From NCBI GenBank assembly GCA_022616275.1, contig JAKEFB010000134.1, forward strand, positions 1-44,525: DNA of 44,525 bases. The letters run 5' to 3'. Shown here in pieces: positions 15,090 through 21,954 of the stretch. The DNA is from Chloroflexota bacterium (GTDB lineage Bacteria; Chloroflexota; Anaerolineae; Promineifilales; Promineifilaceae). Numbering within the stretch: the first letter of the stretch is position 1; every line of letters starts with the position of its first letter. The notes beneath the pieces are model-generated. The model did no database searches. It saw nothing but the letters and a program-made list of their open reading frames with translations, and was not told the origin of the DNA. Made by a program: the position numbers and the translations under genes.

Positions 15090-15130
15090 CCAATTACTGA
15101 ATTACTTAATTACTCAATTACTGAACTACC
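15070..15130. repeat. CCAATAA heptamer and AATTACT octamer repeat at the HAD/GNAT junction
   Basis: Three CCAATAA heptamers are followed by five octamers of the type CAATTACT. The first units encode the C-terminus and stop codon of the HAD gene. The last unit is followed at once by ACGAGGAG, the ribosome binding site of the GNAT gene. Confidence 0.85.
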
Positions 15131-15147
15131 AAACGAGGAGAACAACC

Positions 15148-16176
15148 ATGTTACTAGAACGCACCTACACCCCCAATATCGAACAAGACTTCATCGTCCG
15201 CCCGGCCGAAATGGGCGACCTGGAAGCCGCCTACGAGCTGTTTAAGGCCTGCGGCGACCCGGAGGTTTCCCTGGAGCATATCCGCAGCGAATGGCTGTTG
15301 CCTACATTTGACCTGGCGACAACGACCCGCCTCGTGTTTACCCCGGAAGGGCAACTCGTTGGCTATATCGAAGTCTGGGACAACGCCAACCCATCGGTCC
15401 GCATCTGGGTCTGGGGCCGGGTCCACCCGGATTATGAAGGGCTGGGTATCGGCAGTTACCTCATGGAGTGGGCCGAGCAGCGTTCCCGCCAGGCAATCGA
15501 GCGCGCCCCGGCCGGCAGCCGTGTCGTCATGCAGGCCGGGAACCACAACCACAACCGGCCGGGCCATCGCCTGTTGAGCGATCAGGGTATGCAGCTTATC
15601 CGCCACTCCTGGACCATGAAAATAGAGTTGGACACGTCGCCTCCTGCTCCGCAATGGCCGGCTGGCGTCACCGTTCGGCCGATGCGCGATGAGGCCGAAT
15701 TGCGCGCCATCGTTCATGCTGTGCGCGATTCCTTCCAGGACCATTGGGGCTACCTCCCCCAGCCGTTCGAGGAAGAGTTTGAGCGCTGGCAGCACTTCAT
15801 GCGTCAGGACGAACATTTCGACCCCTCCCTCTGGTTCCTGGCCATGGACGGCGAAGAAATCGCCGGGGTCTCCCTGTGCCATGCCCATCGGGAAGAAGAC
15901 CCGGACATGGGCTGGGTCGGTACGCTCGGCGTGCGCCGGCCGTGGCGGCGGCAGGGGCTGGGCCTGGCTCTGCTCCAGTACAGCTTTGGCGAGTTTTACC
16001 GGCGTGGCAAGGCCCGCGTCGGCCTGGGTGTAGACGCCGGCAGCCTGACCGGGGCTACCCGGCTCTATCAAAAAGCCGGGATGCACGTCGCCCGCCAGTT
16101 TGACCTTTACGAAAAAGAACTACGGCCGGGTAAAGAACTGACCACCCAGTCGCTCAATGAAAGAGCTGACAGCTAA
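15148..16176 (+). CDS. Tandem GNAT acetyltransferase (two GNAT domains, mycothiol-synthase-like layout)
   Basis: 342 residues; ATG follows AGGAG. Domain 1 (about 15-155) has WVWGRVHPDYEGLGIGSYLM. Domain 2 (about 175-330) has WVGTLGVRRPWRRQGLGLAL with the R/QxxGxG acetyl-CoA loop, then LYQKAGMHVARQFDLYEK. Two GNAT lobes in one chain is the layout of MshD and related enzymes, but nothing shows that mycothiol is the substrate. The final ADS-stop is encoded by the repeat that follows. It lies between the HAD and ABC genes in the operon. Confidence 0.88.
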   Translation: MLLERTYTPNIEQDFIVRPAEMGDLEAAYELFKACGDPEVSLEHIRSEWLLPTFDLATTTRLVFTPEGQLVGYIEVWDNANPSVRIWVWGRVHPDYEGLGIGSYLMEWAEQRSRQAIERAPAGSRVVMQAGNHNHNRPGHRLLSDQGMQLIRHSWTMKIELDTSPPAPQWPAGVTVRPMRDEAELRAIVHAVRDSFQDHWGYLPQPFEEEFERWQHFMRQDEHFDPSLWFLAMDGEEIAGVSLCHAHREEDPDMGWVGTLGVRRPWRRQGLGLALLQYSFGEFYRRGKARVGLGVDAGSLTGATRLYQKAGMHVARQFDLYEKELRPGKELTTQSLNERADS

Positions 16177-16204
16177 TAGCTAATAGCTGATAGCTGTCAG
16201 CTTA
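16163..16204. repeat. AGCTAAT heptamer repeat at the GNAT/ABC junction
   Basis: AGCTGAC, AGCTAAT, AGCTAAT, AGCTGAT, AGCTGTC units form a seven-base period. The outer units are inverted copies (AGCTGACAGCTA with TAGCTGTCAGCT, 16164-16175 with 16191-16202), giving a 12-base-pair stem. The repeat encodes the GNAT stop codon, and TTAAGGAG follows. Confidence 0.85.
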
Positions 16205-16218
16205 AGGAGAACTAGAAG

Positions 16219-17127
16219 ATGAACCAGGCAGACAACATAGCCATCAGCGTTGATGGCGCTTATAAGGTATTTGGCCAGCAATCACGCCTACAGTGGCCTC
16301 TTCGGAAAAACGGCGCCAATGGCAGCAACGAGTCCAACGGGAACGGCAACGGCCGCAGCCCGACTGTGGCCGTTGACCACGTCTCCTTCGAGGTGCGTCG
16401 GGGCGAGATCTTTGGCGTCCTCGGCCCTAACGGTGGCGGCAAGTCCACTCTCATCCGGCTCATCGCCACCCTGCTCATCCCCGACGAAGGCCGCATTACC
16501 GTCTTCGGCCACGATGTGGTTCGCCAGCCAATGGCCGCTCAGCGAATGATTAACCGCGTTTCCGTCGAAGCGTCTTTCTTCAAGAAGCTATCGCCGATGG
16601 AGAACCTGCTTTACGGAGCGCGGCTCTACGGTGTCAGCGGCGACGAGATTCGCCAGCAAGTTCAGCGCATTCTCAAGCGGCTGGCCATCCCCGACAAGAA
16701 CGTCAACCGGCCGATGGAAGAGATGTCCCGGGGCATGCAGCAGAAAGTCGCCATTGCCCGGGCGCTGCTCAGCTCGCCCATTCTCCTGCTCCTCGACGAG
16801 CCGACCACCGGGTTGGACCCACGTTCCAAGCGCGAGGTGCAGACCTTCGTCCGTGAGCTGCGGGACGTGCATGGCACCACCATTCTGCTGACCACCCACG
16901 ATATGGTCGAGGCCGAACAATTGTGTGACCGCATCGCCATCATGGACAGCGGCCGGGTCGTCGCCCTGGACACCCCCCAGAACCTGAAAGCCCTGGCCCC
17001 CCGCCAAGCCAACGCTTCGTTGGCCGGAGCTAACGCTTCGTTGGCCGGCCACGAGCCAACGCTCGAGGAAGTATTCCTGGAACTCACAGGCAAGAAACTA
17101 ATATCCGAAACCGATGAACCAATATAA
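16219..17127 (+). CDS. ABC transporter ATP-binding protein (DrrA/ABC-2 type)
   Basis: 302 residues; ATG follows AAGGAG. Walker A GPNGGGKST is at residues 69-77, signature MSRGMQQK near 169, Walker B LLLLDEPTTGLDP near 189-201, and the switch His in LLTTHDM. Two oddities are visible. An Asn/Gly/Ser-rich insertion (about 31-47) precedes the first core strand. An in-frame duplication, NASLAGANASLAG, sits near residues 264-277 before the conserved TLEEVFLELTG tail. It powers the ABC-2 permease encoded just downstream. The family exports drugs, lipids or polysaccharides, and the cargo here is unknown. Confidence 0.93.
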   Translation: MNQADNIAISVDGAYKVFGQQSRLQWPLRKNGANGSNESNGNGNGRSPTVAVDHVSFEVRRGEIFGVLGPNGGGKSTLIRLIATLLIPDEGRITVFGHDVVRQPMAAQRMINRVSVEASFFKKLSPMENLLYGARLYGVSGDEIRQQVQRILKRLAIPDKNVNRPMEEMSRGMQQKVAIARALLSSPILLLLDEPTTGLDPRSKREVQTFVRELRDVHGTTILLTTHDMVEAEQLCDRIAIMDSGRVVALDTPQNLKALAPRQANASLAGANASLAGHEPTLEEVFLELTGKKLISETDEPI

Positions 17128-17236
17128 GCAATGAGCAATGAGTGACGATTGCCTTTGCCAATCGCAAGTAATGAGCAACGACTGGCCTTTCAACTCATCG
17201 CTCATCGCTCATTGCTCATTGCTCATTGCTCATCAC
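17128..17236. repeat. GCTCATT heptamer repeat between the ABC ATPase and permease genes
   Basis: GCAATGA units begin directly after the ATPase stop. After about 50 less regular bases, CGCTCAT and TGCTCAT units run at 17195-17236. The two ends are complementary (AGCAATGA versus TCATTGCT), so the spacer can fold back on itself. TTCAGGAG of the permease gene follows. Confidence 0.85.
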
Positions 17237-17254
17237 TTCTTTCAGGAGAACACC

Positions 17255-18085
17255 ATGACCGTCGCTACACGACAACTACGCGCCTCTTACGCATTTTTTG
17301 AACGAAACTATCACCTCATCAAACGCTACTGGGCCTGGGAAATGGTCTGGTTGGCCTACTCCATTGCCGACAGCCTGGCCGTCAGCTACATTGGTCTGGG
17401 CATGGAAGTGCTGACCGGCAACAGCGTGGCCGTAGACGGCCGCTACCTGGTCCTCTACCTGCTCATCGGGACCCTGGTCTGGCGCTACCTGTCCAGCATT
17501 TTCCACTGGATAACGGAGGTAATTAGCATTGAGCGTTGGGAAGGCACCATTGAATACACCCTGATGGCCCCTGTCCCCCGCATCATTCACATGGTTGGCC
17601 ACACCGCTTTCGCCGTCCTTTACAGCATCATCTTCACCGGCGTCATCCTGGCTGCCACGACCTTTCTGTTCGACTTGGACCTGAGCAACGCCAACCTGCT
17701 CGGCGGCGCCATTGTCCTGCTGGCCGGCAGCTTCTCCTTTGTCGGCATTGGCGTCGTCGGCGCAGTCCTGCCCCTACTCTTCCCCGAGCGTGGCGCCCAG
17801 ATGACCCACATCATCGTCGCTACCCTGCTGCTCATCTCCGGCGTTTACTACCCGGTGGAAGTGCTGCCCCGCGCGCTGGAAGCCATGTCCGTCATCTCGC
17901 CCGCCTGGTACGTCCTCGAAGGCGTCCGCGCCGCCCTGATCGAAGGAGCGTCACTGGCCGAGCTGTGGCCTTTCATCTGGCCGGCCCTGGCCCTGGCCCT
18001 GGTCACCGTCCCCGCCGGTCTATGGACCTTCGCCCAGGCCGAGCGCTACGCCAAACGCAAAGGCAAGCTGGCCCGGAACGGGTAA
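17255..18085 (+). CDS. ABC-2 type transporter permease
   Basis: 276 residues from ATG 17255, six bases after AGGAG. A longer frame from 17138 would translate the repeat spacer and is rejected. About six hydrophobic segments are visible, including near residues 30-52, 63-85, 104-137, 147-175 and 180-200, with the ABC-2 membrane signature region around GVYYPVEVLPRALEAMSVISPAWYVLEGVR, given here by position at about 197-226. It pairs with the ATPase encoded just upstream. It is the last gene of the HAD-GNAT-ABC operon. Confidence 0.9.
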   Translation: MTVATRQLRASYAFFERNYHLIKRYWAWEMVWLAYSIADSLAVSYIGLGMEVLTGNSVAVDGRYLVLYLLIGTLVWRYLSSIFHWITEVISIERWEGTIEYTLMAPVPRIIHMVGHTAFAVLYSIIFTGVILAATTFLFDLDLSNANLLGGAIVLLAGSFSFVGIGVVGAVLPLLFPERGAQMTHIIVATLLLISGVYYPVEVLPRALEAMSVISPAWYVLEGVRAALIEGASLAELWPFIWPALALALVTVPAGLWTFAQAERYAKRKGKLARNG

Positions 18086-18094
18086 CTTTTACTT

Positions 18095-18276
18095 GGGTTG
18101 CCCACCTGCGCAACTGTTCCAGTTCGTTGCGCAGGCGGGCAACCCCATCTTCGGCCGCCTGCCGCGCCTTTTCCGTTCCGGTAAAGGTTCGGCCCGCTCC
18201 AAGCTGGTTGCTCCAGTGCGTTTTAACGCACTTTGCGTTACTAGCCGGCGGTTTCAACCGTCGGCGGGCGGCTATC
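18095..18276. repeat. Cluster of three hairpins between convergent genes
   Basis: A 20-base arm at 18095-18114 is inverted at 18126-18145 with one mismatch and an 11-base loop. Then comes AGTGCGTT-TT-AACGCACT at about 18211-18228. Finally GCCGGCGGTT-TC-AACCGTCGGC at about 18244-18265 has one mismatch. None has a clear T-tract. The array could act as a two-way terminator or mRNA stabiliser, or be a REP-like/MITE-like remnant. Confidence 0.65.
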
Positions 18277-19734
18277 TTAACGGATGATTATCGGCAGATA
18301 AAGAAACTCTGTAAACTCAACCGTCGGCAGCGGCTTTCGGGCCAGTTGCAGTAGCCAGCCGGGGTTCTGCCCCTCGCCGGCGTACGCTCCCCGGAACGTG
18401 CCGTTGTGCGTCTCCCAGTTAAAGTCCCGGTTCCAGTCCTGGAACGTGTTAAACGAGCTGGTGTCCAGTGGTGGCCCGGTCAGCGGACCTACCAGCGGGT
18501 AAAGGTCCAGTTGGCCGGGCGCGGCATAGGGGTCGGCCAGGTAATTGTCCGCGTTGGCGTAACTGTCCGTCACGTTCTGCAACTGCGTCCCCCCTTGCAG
18601 CGGCGTGGCCGCAAAAACCGCGTTGCCGATCACATTTTGCTGGTAGCCGCCGCTCCCTCCGGTAATGCGAATCCCCGTTACGGCCGCCACCACCGTATTA
18701 TTAAACACCCGGATCAACTGTGGGTCGCCTCCCTCGTGCGGTTGGATGGCCACCGCGTCCCCGTCGCTCGAGACGAACAAATTGTCGTACAGCGCCACGT
18801 TACCCGTCCCCTGGAACAGCGCCTCCGGCGTCGGCTCCTCGTAAAAGAAATTGCTGTAAATCAGGTACACGTCATCGCTGCCCGGCCCGCTCAGCGGCCA
18901 GTGGCCCACCAACAGGTTCGGCCGGGCGTCGCTCCCCGTCGCTGCGTTGTTGGCCTTGCTGAAGACGTTGTGGCGGATAATCGTCACGTTGTCCCCGGTC
19001 GGAATGCCGGGGATGGCCGGCCGGGGGTTCTGGTGCTTGATCTGCATATTGTAGCCAATCGTGTCCTTCACCAGGTTCCCCTCGATCAGCCCGGCAATAA
19101 ACGGCGCGTTCCCGTCCGAGTTGCCCAGATACAGCCCCGTCCCGGCGCTGTCAATGATATTGGCCCGGATCACCCACTCCCAGGCCGGGATCTTGGTCGA
19201 GATGCCGACCGTCTGTTGGTTCGCGTCGTGGTCGTGAATAGTTAGGTTCTCCAACGTAATGTGGTGCGCCCAATTGACGTTCTGGTCCCCCTCCGCCTTC
19301 ACCGCGTCCACATCCGCCAGGTCCTGGCCATCCAGTTCCAGGTTATAAATAGCCACGTAGCTGGAATCCTGGATGCCGATAGTGTTATAACAAATACAGG
19401 GGTCGGCCAGAAAAACGGCCCGTGGCCCGGCCGCCGGCCCGGCAATCACAATCGGCGCGCCCGGCAGGCCGTTCATATCGTAGATCGGCAGCCCATCGGT
19501 ATACGTCCCGGCCGCCAGCAACAGCGTATCCCCCGGCTGCAGCAGGCTTAAAAAACTGAGGTAATTGCCAGGACTACCGTTGTAGACCGTACCCCCACCT
19601 GCCCCTTGCCCGGAGTTGGCGGAGTTGGGCGGCCCAACGCTGCCGACTCCGCCACCTGCCACTTGCCACTTGCCACCTGCCACCAACCCCATTATCAACA
19701 CCCCTAGCAACAAGTACCACCTCAACTGGACCAT
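18277..19734 (-). CDS. Secreted right-handed beta-helix protein (pectate-lyase/chondroitinase-B-like fold)
   Basis: 485 residues from ATG 19734; GGAGG lies nine bases upstream. An in-frame ATG at 19758 has no ribosome binding site. A signal peptide (WYLLLGVLIMGLVAG) is followed by a Gly-rich stretch encoded by dispersed repeats, then NYLSFLSLLQPGDTLLLAAGTYTDGL, given by position at about 58-83, which is the usual opening of parallel beta-helix polysaccharide-binding or lyase proteins. Repeated short strands with Asn and Asp ladders (ITLENLTIHDHDA, VIRANIIDSAGTG, IIRHNVFSKANNA) continue to about residue 380. The chain ends in FLYLPIIIR, a C-terminal YLP motif also found in two other exported proteins of the window. 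No catalytic residues can be assigned with confidence. Confidence 0.85.
   Translation of the reverse strand: MVQLRWYLLLGVLIMGLVAGGKWQVAGGGVGSVGPPNSANSGQGAGGGTVYNGSPGNYLSFLSLLQPGDTLLLAAGTYTDGLPIYDMNGLPGAPIVIAGPAAGPRAVFLADPCICYNTIGIQDSSYVAIYNLELDGQDLADVDAVKAEGDQNVNWAHHITLENLTIHDHDANQQTVGISTKIPAWEWVIRANIIDSAGTGLYLGNSDGNAPFIAGLIEGNLVKDTIGYNMQIKHQNPRPAIPGIPTGDNVTIIRHNVFSKANNAATGSDARPNLLVGHWPLSGPGSDDVYLIYSNFFYEEPTPEALFQGTGNVALYDNLFVSSDGDAVAIQPHEGGDPQLIRVFNNTVVAAVTGIRITGGSGGYQQNVIGNAVFAATPLQGGTQLQNVTDSYANADNYLADPYAAPGQLDLYPLVGPLTGPPLDTSSFNTFQDWNRDFNWETHNGTFRGAYAGEGQNPGWLLQLARKPLPTVEFTEFLYLPIIIR
19606..19690. repeat. GAGTTGG and CTGCCAC repeats inside the signal-peptide-proximal region of the beta-helix gene
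   Basis: GGAGTTGGCGGAGTTGGG, the GGGCGGCCCAAC core and CTGCCAC/TTGCCAC heptamers lie in frame at the mature N-terminus of the beta-helix protein (residues about 21-45). The same core occurs as a hairpin at 6032-6055, and a diverged form lies in the ATPase linker near 1864-1905. Confidence 0.75.
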
Positions 19735-19892
19735 CTTTTCTGACCTCCCTGCGCGCATACTTCAATGGTGAACGATTTGCAAAATCGTCCACCCATCTGA
19801 TTCACAAAATCGCGCGACCCAGTGCCCTTTACTTAATGTACTATACCCGCTAACTCCCGTCTATTACCTGGTAAACACAGAAGGTGTTTATT

Positions 19893-19921
19893 TTCACGGA
19901 AAAGTACACGTGTGCTATACT
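19893..19921 (+). promoter_or_regulatory. Probable promoter with extended minus-10
   Basis: TTCACG at 19893-19898 and TATACT at 19916-19921 are 17 bases apart, with TGC before the minus-10. It lies 38 bases upstream of the ATG at 19959. Confidence 0.5.
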
Positions 19922-19958
19922 GGTTAGCAACAGACGCTGGTCACTACGAGGACACAAA

Positions 19959-20726
19959 ATGAGCGGCCGGCTGTGGAGCGCCGAGCTGGCGGCCTGGATC
20001 AGGACCTGGGCAGAGCTCTTCCAGCAAGAACAGGCCACCTGGCTGCGCCTGTTTGACGAAAATGGCCGGCTAATCCCCACCGACTCTATGCCTAGACAAA
20101 ACCGCGTCACCCCCTTTAGCGACATCATTGTCACGTCAGCCCGAGGCGACTTCATGGGCAACCGGGGTTGCCTGCACAACAATCGCGAAGAAATCGTTCG
20201 GCCGTACGCCAACCGGCGCTGGATCCTCTGCCTGACCTCGTTCAAAAATCGCCGCCGGCCGGTCATGCCCCCCGGCCGCTACACCGCCCTCTTCTTCCTC
20301 GACGAAGCCACCGCCCTGTCTGCCGGCCACCGTCCGTGCGCCGAATGCCTGCGCTCTCGTTTTAACGAATTCCTGGCCCTGTGGGCCGCCGCCAACCCTG
20401 AATTAGCCGGGACAGCCCGGCCGTCCGCCCCTCTCCTTGACGCCGCGCTGCACCGTGAGCGCCTTGGCCCTGGGCGGCAAAAAACCACCACCCCGGCGAC
20501 CCTGGAGGCCCTACCTTCCGGCGCTTTTATCAGGCTCGACGGTGACGGCCGTTATTACCTGCTCTGGGACAACCGCCTCCTCCCCTGGACCCCCTCTGGC
20601 TACGAGCCACCCATCCCCCTTCCGGCCACCCGCCCGGTCCAACTCCTCACCCCACCCTCCATCGTCCGCACCCTGGCCCAGGGCTACCGGCCGGTCGTTC
20701 ACACCTCCGCCTTGTCACCGAGCTAA
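19959..20726 (+). CDS. Conserved protein of unknown function with an Ada-like Cys motif
   Basis: 255 residues from ATG 19959, with GAGGA eight bases upstream. The central part MGNRGCLHNN, RRWILCLTSFK, PGRYTALFFLDEATALSAGHRPCAECLR (the last by position at about 104-131) is a block I associate with a widespread uncharacterised family. The RPCAEC pair with the earlier Cys residues recalls the metal-binding cysteines of the Ada methylphosphotriester-repair domain. Whether it binds zinc or DNA is unknown. A hairpin GCTAACCG-CTT-CGGTTAGC overlaps the stop codon (20722-20740). Confidence 0.75.
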   Translation: MSGRLWSAELAAWIRTWAELFQQEQATWLRLFDENGRLIPTDSMPRQNRVTPFSDIIVTSARGDFMGNRGCLHNNREEIVRPYANRRWILCLTSFKNRRRPVMPPGRYTALFFLDEATALSAGHRPCAECLRSRFNEFLALWAAANPELAGTARPSAPLLDAALHRERLGPGRQKTTTPATLEALPSGAFIRLDGDGRYYLLWDNRLLPWTPSGYEPPIPLPATRPVQLLTPPSIVRTLAQGYRPVVHTSALSPS

Positions 20727-20770
20727 CCGCTTCGGTTAGCCTGTCACCTTGTCAAGTATACTAACACCCC

Positions 20771-21511
20771 ATGCCTCGCCACCGCCGCCGGATACTCCTG
20801 GCCCTCCTGCTCCTCCTCGCCCTTGGCGGCGGCTATCTGGCCGTTCGCCTGGCCCTCAGTCTGCGCGACCCTCGCAACCAGCGCTTTATCCAATGGTGGC
20901 AGGGTAGCCAGGAAGAGCGACAGGAACTCCTCGCCGTCCAAAAAGAGGCCTGCCCCGGCGCGCCCTTCATCCTCCCGGCCGAAGGCTACATCGGCCTGCT
21001 CTATGGCGACCCGCGCGGTCCCTATTCTGAGTCCCGGCCGCACCAGGGCATAGACATCTTCAGCCCCACCGGGCCCGGCCAGACCCCCGTCTACGCCGCC
21101 TACGACGGCTACATTACCCGCGAGGCAGAGTGGCGCAGCACTCTCATCCAGCGCCTGCCCGACGATCCGCTCAGTCCCGGCCGCCAGGTCTGGCTCTACT
21201 ACACCCACATGGCCGGCCAATCCGGCCAAAACGACACCATCGAGGCCACCTTCCCGCCCGGCACGCACGAACTGTTCGTTGAGCAGGGCACACTCCTTGG
21301 CTACACCGGCAACTACAGCGGCAACCCCCTCCGGCCGGTCGGCGTCCACCTCCACTTCTCCATCGTCCTCGACGACGGCCGGGGCGGCTACCGCAACGAA
21401 CTCCAATTCGACAACACCCTGGACCCCTCCCCCTACCTGGGTCTGTCCGTCAACTACGCCTGCGCCCCGCCCGTCCCCACCTGCACCGCCACCCCCCTCT
21501 GCCCCCAATAA
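20771..21511 (+). CDS. M23-family (LytM-type) peptidoglycan peptidase, membrane-anchored
   Basis: 246 residues. The N-terminus MPRHRRR is followed by a Leu/Ala-rich membrane segment (about 8-28), so it is exported and anchored or secreted. Zinc ligands of the LytM fold are visible: His91 and Asp95 in HQGID, and HLH at 193-195. GTLLGYTGNYSG is the usual strand before the HxH. It cleaves peptide cross-links of peptidoglycan, or has an equivalent role in a Chloroflexota envelope. No ribosome binding site is present. TATACT at 20757-20762 ends eight bases before the ATG, so the mRNA may be leaderless. Confidence 0.9.
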   Translation: MPRHRRRILLALLLLLALGGGYLAVRLALSLRDPRNQRFIQWWQGSQEERQELLAVQKEACPGAPFILPAEGYIGLLYGDPRGPYSESRPHQGIDIFSPTGPGQTPVYAAYDGYITREAEWRSTLIQRLPDDPLSPGRQVWLYYTHMAGQSGQNDTIEATFPPGTHELFVEQGTLLGYTGNYSGNPLRPVGVHLHFSIVLDDGRGGYRNELQFDNTLDPSPYLGLSVNYACAPPVPTCTATPLCPQ

Positions 21512-21553
21512 GGATTGAGTGACAGCCAGGAGTCGCTGCAAGTCTAAAACCCT

Positions 21554-21607
21554 GTCTACCTGCCACTTGCCTACCTGCCACCTGCCCCCTGCCCCCCTGC
21601 CCCCCCC
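21554..21607. repeat. CTGCCAC/CTGCCCC heptamer repeat
   Basis: Units CTGCCAC, TTGCCTA, CTGCCAC, CTGCCCC and so on with a seven-base period lie downstream of the M23 gene and just before the DUF4058-like remnant. Confidence 0.8.
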
Positions 21608-21640
21608 GCGTGCCAACAGCGCCCATTGGCGATAAAATAG

Positions 21641-21847
21641 GACTATGTCCTCACCATTTCCTGGCATGGAGATGTCCCCCTGCGCTTGCAGGCTGCCTTC
21701 GAGGAAATGTTCCGGCGCGCTCATTACGCCGAAGTGATGGACTATTCTGGCGACGTACCCCCACCGCGCCTGCGCCCGGCCGATGCCAGGTGGGTCCAGG
21801 AACAACTACACGCCTGGCGAGCCAAACAACGACAACCGGGCCAGTAA
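21641..21847 (+). pseudogene. 3'-terminal remnant of a DUF4058-like gene
   Basis: A 68-codon frame directly follows an in-frame TAG (21638-21640) and has no usable start or ribosome binding site, but reads like a real C-terminus. It has a two-helix region LRLQAAFEEMFRRAHYAEV, then DYSGDVPPPRLRPADARWVQEQLHAW, given by position at about 36-61. The aspartate-tyrosine, Pro-rich stretch and final Trp-containing helix resemble the end of DUF4058 proteins, which are common in Chloroflexota and cyanobacteria. Repeats border the fragment on both sides, so the 5' part was probably lost by repeat-associated deletion. Confidence 0.55.
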
Positions 21848-21950
21848 GCAAACAGCAGGGGCAAGTAAGCGACAAGGAGGCAAGTAAAAAGGCAACCCGC
21901 CCACTCGCATACTCGCAGCGACCCTTGGTCGCCACTCGCCCACTCGCAAA
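21848..21950. repeat. CAAGTAAG-type units and the second copy of the 37-base dispersed repeat
   Basis: Units CAAGTAAG/CAAGTAAA are followed by ACTCGCC/ACTCGCA heptamers. Positions 21907-21943 are identical to 6106-6142. The repeat ends only a few bases before the ATG of the penicillin-acylase gene and leaves no room for a ribosome binding site. Confidence 0.85.
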
Positions 21951-21954
21951 CACT

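Noticed and set aside
17138-17254. N-terminal extension of the ABC permease
   Set aside because: It is made of GCTCATT-type repeats, and a proper AGGAG lies before ATG 17255.
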